From the NCBI RefSeq assembly GCF_000189275.1, contig NZ_AEVT01000057.1:1-64000 (forward strand): DNA of 64,000 nt. Reading direction: 5' to 3'. The stretch's first letter is position 1. Each line of letters opens with the position of its first letter. The position numbers and the translations under genes are program-made. A model generated the notes under the pieces. It was not told the origin of the DNA, made no database searches, and worked only from the letters and a program-made list of their open reading frames with translations. This document shows, piece after piece, positions 40,686-51,272 of this stretch. The stretch comes from Vibrio sinaloensis DSM 21326 (GTDB lineage: Bacteria > Pseudomonadota > Gammaproteobacteria > Enterobacterales > Vibrionaceae).

Positions 40686-41000
40686 ATGACAACTAAGGTA
40701 AGTACTAACAGTGCGGACTGGTTTGTCTATTTTGTCCGCACTCGCTCTAATGCACTTTATTGTGGCATTACGACAGACATAGAGAGAAGGTTTGCCCAGC
40801 ATTGTGCTGGTACGGGAGCCAAAGCCCTAAAAGGGAAAGGCCCATTAACACTTGCGTGGTACCAGCAAGTAGGGAGCACGCGTAGCCAAGCCTCAAAGGT
40901 GGAATATCGTTTAAAGCAACTCTCTAAAGTGCAGAAAGAAGCACTGGTTAGTGGTGTTTTACCTTTGATTAGTGTGATTGATGTGACACTAGTGGAATAA
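40686..41000 (+). CDS. GIY-YIG nuclease-domain protein (YhbQ-like)
   Basis: The 104-residue single-domain GIY-YIG protein has [20 protein letters not shown] followed by RRFAQH, and [13 protein letters not shown]. The tyrosines, arginine and downstream glutamate ([11 protein letters not shown]) of the active site are present. Such small proteins are structure-specific or single-strand nucleases involved in DNA maintenance. The ATG immediately follows the yceH stop, so translation is coupled. Confidence 0.9.
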   Translation: MTTKVSTNSADWFVYFVRTRSNALYCGITTDIERRFAQHCAGTGAKALKGKGPLTLAWYQQVGSTRSQASKVEYRLKQLSKVQKEALVSGVLPLISVIDVTLVE

Positions 41001-41070
41001 TTCGTACTTGATGTAACAAAAAATGTATTAATCTTGTTTATGGAAGTTAATAATAAGGTTGATACGGAAA

Positions 41071-42222
41071 ATGAAACAACTAAAAACTCTATCCTTGGCA
41101 GTGGCTTGCGCCTTGATTGGAACCACAGCGTCAGCGGCAAATATCGTTGCTGACGGACGCGGTAACGGTATGGGCAATACTGGTGTAACGTCTGCTGACT
41201 ATTTGCTTGCTCCATTCTATAACCCCGCTTTAACGGCGGTTTACCGTGATGAAGATGACTTTGGCATTTTGGCTCCTGCAATTGGGGTGAATGCGCGTGA
41301 TACCGATGAGTCTTTGTCGACGCTTGACGACCTTCAAGATGCCATAGATGATTTTGAAGACTCTGGTAGTACTGATCCTGCCATTGCCGCCGAACTAAAT
41401 GATTATCTTACAAAGCTCTCTGACGACAAACCTTTGGCAGTAAGTGCTGGAGGTGGTTTAGCAGTTGCTCTGCCATTTGGTGTGGTTTCAGGCAATATAT
41501 TCATGCGCGGTTATGCGGAGATTATCGCTCAGACAGACATCGCGCCCGATGGTGGGGATTTACCAGCAAACGTGCAAACCCGCTATGAGAATTCGAGCGT
41601 AGACATGCTAGCGTTTGGTTATTCTGAATACGGTGTTGCTCTGGCGAAGCGAGTGCAACTGGCAGGCCACGACTTCTCTTTTGGTGTCACACCCAAATAC
41701 CAGCAACTAAAAACCTACAGTGAGATTCTAAATGTTGAAGATTTTGATTTAGAGGATTACGACGAAAGCGAAACCAGCAAGAATGCGTTTAACTTAGACC
41801 TTGGTATGGTTTGGTTTTATAACGATTTCCGCGCGGGTGTAGCCGTTAAAGACTTATTCTCTCAAGATCTAAAAACTAAAGATAAGTCCGATAAGTATCG
41901 ACTAGATACGCAAGTCACTTTGTCTGGTGCCTATGCGACTGAGTTATTGACGGCAACAGTCGACTTAGATTTAACAAAACAGAAGCGTTTTTCTGGCCTT
42001 GATGATGATACTCAGTTCATTCGTATGGGTGTAGAGGGAAATGCATGGGGTTGGGCGCAGCTTCGTTTAGGTTACGAAATGGATTTGGAAGATACGCTCG
42101 ATAATTCAGTGACCGCTGGACTTGGTATCAGTCCGGGTGATTTGGTCAGTGTAGACATTGCTGGTAGTTATGCTGGTGACAATCAATTTGGCTTGTCTGG
42201 TAACTTGGCCTTTACATTTTAG
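41071..42222 (+). CDS. TraF-like outer-membrane beta-barrel protein
   Basis: The protein has 383 residues from ATG 41071, with a signal peptide to about residue 20 (GTTASA). The body has alternating beta strands and the TraF_2-family pattern (IVADGRGNGMGNTGVTSADY; FYNPAL), ending in NLAFTF, an outer-membrane insertion signal. It is often labelled conjugal transfer protein TraF, but there is no conjugation gene nearby. A FadL/TraF-type porin is more likely. Confidence 0.82.
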   Translation: MKQLKTLSLAVACALIGTTASAANIVADGRGNGMGNTGVTSADYLLAPFYNPALTAVYRDEDDFGILAPAIGVNARDTDESLSTLDDLQDAIDDFEDSGSTDPAIAAELNDYLTKLSDDKPLAVSAGGGLAVALPFGVVSGNIFMRGYAEIIAQTDIAPDGGDLPANVQTRYENSSVDMLAFGYSEYGVALAKRVQLAGHDFSFGVTPKYQQLKTYSEILNVEDFDLEDYDESETSKNAFNLDLGMVWFYNDFRAGVAVKDLFSQDLKTKDKSDKYRLDTQVTLSGAYATELLTATVDLDLTKQKRFSGLDDDTQFIRMGVEGNAWGWAQLRLGYEMDLEDTLDNSVTAGLGISPGDLVSVDIAGSYAGDNQFGLSGNLAFTF

Positions 42223-42238
42223 CGTCAGTTAACGGTAT

Positions 42239-42280
42239 TTGGCGTCAATTTAATAGCATTTGTTGATAAGTTGACGCCAA
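42239..42280. repeat. Perfect 10-bp inverted repeat downstream of the TraF-like gene
   Basis: TTGGCGTCAA (42239-42248) and TTGACGCCAA (42271-42280) are separated by 22 nt. No T-run follows either way, so it is not a standard intrinsic terminator. It could be a rho-dependent 3' hairpin or a protein-binding dyad. The rest of the 213-bp gap to luxP holds only AT-rich sequence. Confidence 0.55.
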
Positions 42281-42420
42281 GATGTATATCAAAGTGATAC
42301 GGCTATGAACTATATTTCAGGTTTAGGTGTAGAAATGAACATTTAGCGGATGGGGGTGTTTTTTCTGCTACCAAGATCATTTTGAATCATTATACTTGAG
42401 TTATATTTTGTTTAGGGTAG

Positions 42421-43532
<1,112 letters not shown>

Positions 43533-43533
<1 letters not shown>

Positions 43534-46088
43534 TGTTGAAAATATTCAAGCGTAGTCGGCGCTATCAGCTCGCTACGCTTCTTACCAACTCAATCTTTAT
43601 AACCATTGGTGTTCTTACCTTGGTTATGGTGCTACAAAACTATCAGGTAAACCGTGAAGTTGTGGCACAGGAAGTCGCGCGCACAAAAACCCAAACTCAA
43701 AGCCTAGTACAAGAGATTTTTAATTTTCGCCTGAAAGCGTTAGAAATCCAGCAAGACAGCTATTCACGAAGCGTTTCTTTGATTGAAGGTGTAGGGCAGA
43801 AAGATCAGGCCGCCATTGACCGGTTTTTTACCAGTATCGACCAAGTCTTGCCAAACTTAGCCCCTGACATCCGTTTCTTGGCGAGTCGAGACGGTGTTTT
43901 CTGGGACGACGGCAATGCGGAGTTTTATGGTATTTCTTCTGATCAGCTAAGCCATTTAAGCCAAGATATCGTTACTGGGAACTCTTGGCATATTTCTCAA
44001 ACGCCATCTCAAATGGGCACTCGCTACTTAATGATGCGCCGCTCGCCCGTCGTAAATCTTGTCAATGGAGAGGTGGTCGCACATCTGTATATTGGTGTTG
44101 TACTAAATAACAACTTCTCGCTGGTCAATGCGATTACCAAAGGAAGTAACGCCGATGAGCTCTTTTTAGCGGTTGGCTCACAGGTGATTGCTTCAAGTAA
44201 CAAAGTCGAAGATTTTCGTTACATTGAATGGCTAGAGGGCGCTTCTAAATCTCTAAATGCGAGTCCGCATATGGTGTCACGTACTGACTTAACCATCGCT
44301 AACGTGCCCACTTTTTTATCTGTTTACACGGTTCAACGAAATGACCACATAGAAGGCTTTGTTAAAAGCCAGTATTTGTGGATGCTACTTACTGGGGTCC
44401 TAATCGCCGTTATCGCGATATCAACGCGTCTTTGGTTGGGTAAACGGGTGTCTAAAGAGCTTCAAAAGTTGATGAGTTATATTGAATCAACGTTTACGAC
44501 GCAGCAGCCCGACAAATATATTGGTTCTGCCATTGAAGAGTTTAACCAGATCGGGGATAGCTTCGAGTTATCTTTTAAAAGGCTTAATGAACAAGAGAAG
44601 CAGTTTGCGGATCTGTTCAACTTCTCTTTGTCGCCAGTCACGCTTTGGAGTACAGACCAAGCAAAACTAATCCGTTATAACCCTGCCGCTGAGCGTTGTT
44701 TTAAAAGTGACGTGTCTCGAGAGCAACTAGTGGAAGCATTATCCTCACATGTAAAAATGTGTGCTCAAGGAGCGACTTTAACAGGCGTCAACACGACGAT
44801 TGATGGTAAAACTTACCGATGGAATTTGTCACCAATTGTCAGTGATAACACGACAAAGCAAATCATGGCCCAAGGACAGGACATCACCAGCTTTGTGGAA
44901 GCCGAAAGACAAAGTCAGGCGGCCAAAGAAGAAGCGGAAGAGTCGGCGCGCGTAAGGGCTGACTTCTTAGCCAAAATGAGCCACGAATTGCGTACACCGC
45001 TAAACGGTATCTTAGGTGTGTCTCAACTTCTGAAACACAGCTTAGATGAGCGAGACGCTTTAGAACACGTCGAAGTCTTATGTAATAGCGGTGAACATCT
45101 ACTTGCCGTGCTTAACGACATTCTCGATTTTTCAAAAATAGAACAGGGCAAATTCCATATCCAGTGTGCGGAGTTTCGCTTAATTGAACTTGAAACGACC
45201 GTAGAGAAGATCTTCCGTCCTCTTTGCATTGAGAAAGGCATTAACCTTGATATGCAAAGTGATGTGACGGAGAAAATGTGGGCCAATAGCGACCAGGTTA
45301 GACTGAACCAAATCTTGTTCAACTTGGTGAGTAATGCGATTAAGTTTACCCATCATGGACACGTAACCGTTAGCTTAAGTTGTTACCCACAAGATGGACG
45401 TTATCAACTCAGAATGAGTGTTACCGACACCGGTATTGGCATCAGTGACGCGCAGCTAGCGACAATATTTGAACCTTTCATTCAAGCCGAAGCGACGACC
45501 ACTCGAGAGTACGGGGGCAGTGGGTTAGGCCTGGCTATCGTTCACAGCTTGGCCGAGCTCATGAATGGCGAAGTGACCATTGAAAGCCAATTGGACAAGG
45601 GCACGCGAATCTCTGCGACGCTTCCATTAGACATCGCGATAACTGAGCGCAGCGTCGAACCTAACAACATGATAGTTGAGCCCCACAACTTGTTTGACGA
45701 GACTCTTGAGGTGCTGTTAGTTGAAGATAACCATACCAACGCGTTTATCGCTAAGGCGTTTTGCGAAAAATACGGAATGGACGTGACTTGGGTGCAAGAT
45801 GGCATCAATGCTATCGAGTATTTAAGAGACAACCCAAATGTATCGTTAGTCTTGATGGATAACCAGCTTCCAAGCCTAGGTGGTATTGAATCCACACGGA
45901 TTATTCGCGAAGAGCTGGGGTTAAATGTACCGATCTTCGCTTGTACTGCAGATGGAATGCAAGATACAAAACGCGCGTTTATTGCCAGTGGCGCCGATTA
46001 TGTCATTGTAAAACCAATTAAAGAGCTCGCTTTAAACAAAGCCATGGTTTATTTCAAAGAGCATTACCTTGAGGCTAATAACGACTAG
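43533..46088 (+). CDS. luxQ: Hybrid sensor kinase/phosphatase LuxQ
   Basis: The 851-residue protein has TM1 about 15-35, a periplasmic LuxP-binding sensor domain about 40-280, TM2 about 281-301 and a PAS-like region about 350-460. HisKA carries phospho-acceptor His484 (KMSHELRTPLNG), followed by HATPase (SNAIKFT, GGSGLGLAIVHSLAELM). A receiver domain has Asp776 (LVLMDNQLP). It feeds phosphate to LuxU/LuxO at low cell density. Its 3' end overlaps the converging PilZ gene by 14 nt. Confidence 0.97.
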
Positions 46089-46740
46089 ATAGGTAAGCGT
46101 GTTCAACTAAGGCCTGTTTAAGCTCGTCATTAATCTCGATCGTGTCGCTGAACTTAATGCCGAGTTTATGGCCACCGCGCTCTTTGACGATATTAACAAT
46201 GCTGAACTTTACCCCCTCAGGCAGGTAGTCTGAAAGATCACTTTGTACTTCAATCACACTGTTGGAAGACAGTTCATTTTCGCCAGCAATGTAGATCGCA
46301 CAACCCGAAGCAGAAAAATCAATCAAACGGCCACTATAAGCGACGTCATTCGACTTAACCTCAGCAGGAATATCCATTGAATGGCGCTCATGCTGGCGCA
46401 CTGGCTTTGACGCAAAATGAGTCGGTGGACGTAAGAACAACAAAGCGGAAGGGGTCGATGCTTTGACGATAATCGTACTCTTAAACGCGACGATATGACC
46501 TAACTTGGTATTGGTAATGGCCCGCACAACAATTTCGGTGTTGCTCAGTTTGCGAATGATCAAGGCTTCTTTAGCCTTTGGTGGAAGATCTATGATAAGA
46601 AACTGTCCGGGCTTACAGCCGATATAGCTTGTAGAAAACAGATAGCGATCATCAGGGCCGAAGTGAATTGTCGCAGACAGTTTGGTTCCTGGGTGAAGCA
46701 GAGTGACCAGCTCTTCAATGGCGTCTTCGGTAATGGGCAT
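46075..46740 (-). CDS. PilZ-domain c-di-GMP receptor (YcgR/PlzD-like)
   Basis: The 221-residue protein has an N-terminal YcgR-like beta domain (about 1-105). The PilZ domain carries both c-di-GMP motifs: RQHER (Arg115-Arg119, RxxxR) and DFSASG (141-146, DxSxxG). It is the likely counterpart of V. cholerae PlzD, which lies near luxPQ as well. It probably affects motility or biofilm in response to c-di-GMP. Confidence 0.9.
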   Translation of the reverse strand: MPITEDAIEELVTLLHPGTKLSATIHFGPDDRYLFSTSYIGCKPGQFLIIDLPPKAKEALIIRKLSNTEIVVRAITNTKLGHIVAFKSTIIVKASTPSALLFLRPPTHFASKPVRQHERHSMDIPAEVKSNDVAYSGRLIDFSASGCAIYIAGENELSSNSVIEVQSDLSDYLPEGVKFSIVNIVKERGGHKLGIKFSDTIEINDELKQALVEHAYLSSRY

Positions 46741-46846
46741 TGGCGTACTGTGCGTGTGTATGTATATAAAAACTATACTGAATATAGCATTTATCTGCAG
46801 GAGTTAACGCTGAGTAATTGAGTTGACGCACATTTGAAAGGGGTAA

Positions 46847-46864
46847 AGTGCTCCGAAGAGCACT
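46847..46864 (-). terminator. Terminator-like hairpin after HMG-CoA reductase
   Basis: 7-bp stem AGTGCTC/GAGCACT with a UUCG loop on the transcript, 3 nt past the stop codon. The T-tract is short. Confidence 0.6.
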
Positions 46865-46866
46865 CT

Positions 46867-48126
46867 TTATCGGGCTAGCTTTTGGTGAGCACGTGAAAAA
46901 TGTTCCGCGCAAAAAGCACCGACGATGGATAACTCGCCAGCCAAACAAATAGAGGCTGCTACTTCTGCTAATGCTTTGGCTTTCCCATTGCCAAATAGTC
47001 CCATAATATCAAGGCATGCCTTTTGACTTGGTAGGCCGGTGCCACCGCCTACTGTTCCGACCATAATATTAGGCAGTGTGACGCAGGCATAGAGCGCACC
47101 TTTATCTGTCAGCTCCATGCGAGTGATGCCAACGGCCGACTCAGAGACACACGCGGCATCTTGACCACAAGCAATGTACAGTGCAGCAAGCGCATTGGCG
47201 TAATGGGCATTTACTCCAATTCCGCCACTAAGTGCAGCGCCCGTTGTCGTCATTTGGCCAAACTCAACCATCTGTTCTGGCGTGGTATGTAAGTATTTCT
47301 CAACGAGTTCACGTTTTAGTATTACTTCTGCTGTCACTTTTTTGCCACGAACATGACGCAGAGTGTGCGCGTTAGGTTTTTTGTCTCCAGACAGGTTACC
47401 GTCAAGAAAAGACGTTTTGGGTACAACTGGCGAGTGCTCAAGAATGTAGTGATACACCTCATTTGTCGCGATTGTCACCATGTTTTGACCTGATGCGTCA
47501 CCAGTGTGAAATTCGAATACTAAGTAAACGCGGTTGCCCTCAACATTGATGTTGATGTCATGCAGTTTTCCGTGCGATGTCGTAGATTCAGCTACCTGTT
47601 TAAAGTGATCGTATTGCGTAACAACCCAAGCAACAAATTGACCGGCTTGCGCAAGATTACTAAAAGCGAAAACAGGTGTGCGCGTTACCCCTTCATTAAG
47701 CAACATAGCGCTTGCTCCACCGGCCGCTGTAATCAACTGGGCTCCACGATTGTAAGAAGCAACCAATGCCGCCTCAGTGGTGGCAAGTGGGACTAAGTAA
47801 TCCTCTTTAGCGTGCAGCCCATTCACTCTTAGAGGTCCAGCTAGGCCAACTGGCAGTTTTACAGTACCAATAAAGTGTTCGATATTCTTATTGTAGGCTT
47901 CTGCATTATCTAATGTGTGAGGGTCTAGCAACTGAGATTTATCAGTGATGGATTCTAGTTTTCCCCAACGCTTATTGAGCGTTTTTTCACTAATGTATGG
48001 GCTTGGTGTCAATCGAAGGGAAGGGCGCTCAAAACGAGAGCTGAGTAATTGTTCTAACTCGTCTGTAAGTGGACTTTGGGTAAAGCAAGATGCGCGACCA
48101 CGTTGAGACAAATTTAATTTAGGCAT
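46867..48126 (-). CDS. Hydroxymethylglutaryl-CoA reductase, class I type
   Basis: The 419-residue protein has class I HMGR motifs: ENFIGTVKLPVGLAGPL-like start (NIEHFIGTVKLPVGLAGPLR), LATTEAALVASYNRGAQLI with the catalytic Glu, and FHTGDASGQNMVTIATNEV. GDKKPNAH carries the catalytic Lys, CGQDAACVSESA the Asp, and EHFSRAHQK the His. It makes (or oxidises) mevalonate with NADP(H). No other mevalonate-pathway gene is nearby, and vibrios make isoprenoids by the MEP route, so its physiological job is unclear. Class I forms are mostly archaeal and eukaryotic, pointing to old lateral transfer. Confidence 0.94.
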   Translation of the reverse strand: MPKLNLSQRGRASCFTQSPLTDELEQLLSSRFERPSLRLTPSPYISEKTLNKRWGKLESITDKSQLLDPHTLDNAEAYNKNIEHFIGTVKLPVGLAGPLRVNGLHAKEDYLVPLATTEAALVASYNRGAQLITAAGGASAMLLNEGVTRTPVFAFSNLAQAGQFVAWVVTQYDHFKQVAESTTSHGKLHDININVEGNRVYLVFEFHTGDASGQNMVTIATNEVYHYILEHSPVVPKTSFLDGNLSGDKKPNAHTLRHVRGKKVTAEVILKRELVEKYLHTTPEQMVEFGQMTTTGAALSGGIGVNAHYANALAALYIACGQDAACVSESAVGITRMELTDKGALYACVTLPNIMVGTVGGGTGLPSQKACLDIMGLFGNGKAKALAEVAASICLAGELSIVGAFCAEHFSRAHQKLAR

Positions 48127-48208
48127 AGCGAAATGAATAATAAAAGTTATCCGAGGATTCTAACGGCTTGAGCTGGGATAACAATAGCTGTTTATTGATT
48201 GCTACAAA

Positions 48209-48496
48209 TTAGACGTGAATATCCAGTAGAGTACCGATCATTTCTTGGTCACGTTGTAGGACATTGGTACCAATCTTACTGTATTGGTTTGCTTGGTTGA
48301 GCTTAATCATGGAGTCAACGTAAGATGGGTCAGGCGTTTCTGGTGCTTTAAACTCGACTTTGTTGAAATCTAGAGACTGATCTTTTTGTATCGTAGATAG
48401 GGAAGGTTGTTGATTTATTTCGAGCGCAGCTTCTTCAGCCATCTTTGATGATTGCTCAATCAGTTGGTAACCTGGCTGAACTGAAGAAACGGTCAT
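48209..48496 (-). CDS. Small protein with flagellar-rod-like C-terminus
   Basis: The 95-residue hydrophilic protein's last ~40 residues (SYVDSMIKLNQANQYSKIG, then TNVLQRDQEMIGTLLDI) resemble the C-terminal D0 helix of axial flagellar proteins such as FlgC/FlgG. There is no signal peptide, as in those proteins. There is no flagellar gene nearby. A good ribosome site (AGGAGG) precedes the ATG. The function is unknown; resemblance is by eye. Confidence 0.68.
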   Translation of the reverse strand: MTVSSVQPGYQLIEQSSKMAEEAALEINQQPSLSTIQKDQSLDFNKVEFKAPETPDPSYVDSMIKLNQANQYSKIGTNVLQRDQEMIGTLLDIHV

Positions 48497-48550
48497 AAAC
48501 TCCTCCTATACCTAAATATTAAGACTTGTTTGAGTTTTGAGCAAGTTGTG

Positions 48551-48712
48551 CTAAGAGAACAGGCTAGATATTAAGTTGAGCTCTTCTTCGGTAACTAACC
48601 GATCTTCTGTGTGCTCTAACGTGTTGTTTATCTCGCCTCGAAGCGCACGCAACTGTTGAGGTGACAGCGTGCTAATTTGCTTTTTGAACTGTTCAAATTG
48701 AATTTGGGTCAT
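48551..48712 (-). CDS. Small conserved-looking hypothetical protein
   Basis: The protein has 53 residues from ATG 48712, preceded by GGAGG at a 9-nt distance; the longer in-frame start at 48781 is less likely. It is helical and charged (FEQFKKQISTLSPQQLRALR; LVTEEELNLISSLF). No known domain is recognised. It lies 55 bp upstream of the flagellar-rod-like small gene on the same strand. Confidence 0.62.
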   Translation of the reverse strand: MTQIQFEQFKKQISTLSPQQLRALRGEINNTLEHTEDRLVTEEELNLISSLFS

Positions 48713-48868
48713 ATCGTTACGCCTCCGAATCAAGTATTTTGATTGATCCGAAATTCGAGCGTTACCTCCCTTCACACTCATACTCCGGTAAATTCATTTG
48801 TATCCAGTCTAGGCAGTGGTGGTTAAGAAATGTCCGAATATTGTCAGGTAGTGTTAGCAGAAAGTGAA

Positions 48869-48888
48869 GGAGGTCAGGGCTGACCTCC
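48869..48888 (-). terminator. Hairpin after yccS
   Basis: 8-bp stem GGAGGTCA/TGACCTCC with a 4-nt loop, 30 nt past the yccS stop; weak T-tract. Confidence 0.55.
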
Positions 48889-48917
48889 GACGATTAAATA
48901 GACTAATAAATGAGCGA

Positions 48918-51107
48918 TTAGTGATTCACACGAACTGCGAATTTAGTTGCTAATGAATGCAACTCAGGCAACATTCGATAGATAAGATAAAGCTGTTGCA
49001 GAACCATTTTGACCGAGCTGTCATCTTCTTCTCGCCACTCGGAAAGTCGTGACTCGAGGTTCGGATCATTAATGTCTGCGGTGTCGCAGCTATCGCTATG
49101 GCTGTTAAGTTGATTAAACAAGGCTTCCAAATGCTGGTGAATCGCACGATGTGCATCTAAGACGAGCTGGTGAGTATCTTCGTTATCTATACGACGACGA
49201 TGTGCCCCAAGTGCCGAGATGTAACTTAACAAGGCATGGCTTAATGTAAGGAATCGAAAGCTCTCGTCGATGGCAGAGCGATACTTACCCGGCTCGGCAA
49301 GCATTGCGCTGATCGCGTTGGTTAAGTTTGCATCATGGTTGTGAGCATTACGACGCGCGATACGGTAGGAGAGGCTATCCTTCTTACCTATCCTGTACTG
49401 GCCGATGATCTGCGCGAGGTAATTTCGATTCGACTCGATGGTCTCTGCCATGACTTTATGTAAGCGTTTAGATTGCCAATCAGGAAGGATGAAGGCGACC
49501 GCACCAACCGCCAGAGCGCAACCGATCAAGGTATCAGCTAAGCGCGGCAATACTACGGCATAGCCTTCGCCCAATTGATTAAAACAGAACAGAACTAAAA
49601 CCGTGATAAAGCCAGTAGCGTAACCATAGTTGGCTAATCTAAAGGCAAAGAAGGCAACGCCAGATAGAACAATGAATACCAACTGGCTTTCTTGTGATGG
49701 GAAGAAAGTAAGCAGAGGCACACCAATAAACAAACCTGCCAATGTCCCTATTACTCGGGCGACGAGTTTTTGCCTTGTTGCACTGTAGTTCGGTTGGCAG
49801 ACAAACAGCGTCGTTAGCAGAATCCAATATCCGCGCTCAATGTCGAAACCTTGGATAATGCCGTAACCCAGAGTTAACGCTATCGACATGCGTATTGCAT
49901 GGCGAAATAACATTGAATTTCGGTTGAGGTTTGACTTGATGCGAAGCCACATGGATTTAATGCCATGGGCTTCTGTGTCATCGAGTACATCTTCTTCTAA
50001 CTTGTTTGCATCCGGGTTGTTGACGTTACTCAGCTGTTTTTCAACGGTGGCGAGGTTATTAAATAGATAGTTAAGTTGATTGATAAGCGAACGCCACTCA
50101 TGTTTGTTCTGCTCTTTTAGAAAATTGAGGGAGTTCATCAGCTCATCAAGCGCAATGACTGACTCGTCACTGTGCTGGTATTCTTTACCCAACTGAATTG
50201 AGTTGGCGATATCGCGACAAGCTTTCGCTTGGCTTTCAAGTAAGTGTTTGAACCTAAATAAAACGTCAGAGCGTTCAAAGTGCAGTGAAAGCTCTTGATA
50301 GCGATAGTGACTGGAACTTATTCGCTCGTGAATGTCTTGAGCGAGAAAATAGGTATTCAAGAAACGGTCAGAAGCACCGTCTACATGTCCACGTTTAGAG
50401 CGGTTTAACAACGTCATCTTACAGGCGTTCAATGCGCTGACCGTGGCGGCATTCAACCTCGCTTCTTCTATACGGTGGGGTTGAGGCGTTAAGTTGGTTA
50501 CTGGGTGAAACAACTGGCTTTTAGATTCTAGGTAATTTGCGAGCTGCAGAAATACGGTGGCAAGACTTTGCTGTACAGGCTGCATTGGCCAAAACGCTGA
50601 CCAAATCATAGACATAAAGAAGTACCAAGCGGCACCACTGAGGAGCATCAACGGTTGAAACCAGAGGTTAGTGCTCTCGTGAGCCCCTAACATGGTGTAA
50701 ATGGCAATCAGTAGTGAGCCAAACGCGATACTTGCGTAGCGTGGGCCGATCGCTCCCAACATAATAAAGCCAAAGGTGGAGACAAACAGGCCAGCCGCAA
50801 AAAGCGCGGGAGAGCCAAACAGAAGCTCGATAGAAAATGATGCGATAGCAAAGCAAACCAAGGTCAATGTCACGGCGATCAATCTACCGGTGAACTTATC
50901 GTCACTTTCAGCAAGCGCTGCCGCAATTACACCCAGAATTAAAGGAATGATCAGTGAGTTTAATTGGTAATACCATGGGGGTATGACGACACCAAGTAGC
51001 GTCACCAAGATCAAGAGACTGTAGTTGATGGTTTTATTGGCCCAGTAGAGCCGAAGCTGACTAATAATTTGCACAAGTTTTCTGCTTTTGGTTCGCGTTA
51101 TTTGCAT
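48918..51107 (-). CDS. yccS: FUSC-family membrane protein YccS
   Basis: The 729-residue protein has two blocks of about five to six membrane helices (about 25-165 and 395-515). A cytoplasmic helical domain separates them and another follows, the YccS/YhfK layout (FUSC family). The conserved RHAIRMSIALTLGYGIIQGF and GYWILLTTLFVCQPNYSAT start the second half. The family is related to aromatic-acid exporters, but the YccS substrate is not established. It is divergent from helD. Confidence 0.92.
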   Translation of the reverse strand: MQITRTKSRKLVQIISQLRLYWANKTINYSLLILVTLLGVVIPPWYYQLNSLIIPLILGVIAAALAESDDKFTGRLIAVTLTLVCFAIASFSIELLFGSPALFAAGLFVSTFGFIMLGAIGPRYASIAFGSLLIAIYTMLGAHESTNLWFQPLMLLSGAAWYFFMSMIWSAFWPMQPVQQSLATVFLQLANYLESKSQLFHPVTNLTPQPHRIEEARLNAATVSALNACKMTLLNRSKRGHVDGASDRFLNTYFLAQDIHERISSSHYRYQELSLHFERSDVLFRFKHLLESQAKACRDIANSIQLGKEYQHSDESVIALDELMNSLNFLKEQNKHEWRSLINQLNYLFNNLATVEKQLSNVNNPDANKLEEDVLDDTEAHGIKSMWLRIKSNLNRNSMLFRHAIRMSIALTLGYGIIQGFDIERGYWILLTTLFVCQPNYSATRQKLVARVIGTLAGLFIGVPLLTFFPSQESQLVFIVLSGVAFFAFRLANYGYATGFITVLVLFCFNQLGEGYAVVLPRLADTLIGCALAVGAVAFILPDWQSKRLHKVMAETIESNRNYLAQIIGQYRIGKKDSLSYRIARRNAHNHDANLTNAISAMLAEPGKYRSAIDESFRFLTLSHALLSYISALGAHRRRIDNEDTHQLVLDAHRAIHQHLEALFNQLNSHSDSCDTADINDPNLESRLSEWREEDDSSVKMVLQQLYLIYRMLPELHSLATKFAVRVNH

Positions 51108-51272
51108 TCTAGCTTAGAGTCAATGGTAAACTTCTGATACAGATAAAGAAACCGCTTCGTTTGCTTATTGAATAGCCAACTAAGATCGATCGCAATGATA
51201 TTGACACGATCTTTTCAAACTCCTGCTTGCTTGAGTTATGATAGCGCAATGAACACTAGGGATACGATAAGA

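Noticed and set aside
41071..42222. Evidence of a conjugative element from the TraF-like gene
   Set aside because: No relaxase, coupling protein or other transfer gene is nearby; the protein is a signal-peptide-bearing beta-barrel of a family widely present in vibrio chromosomes.
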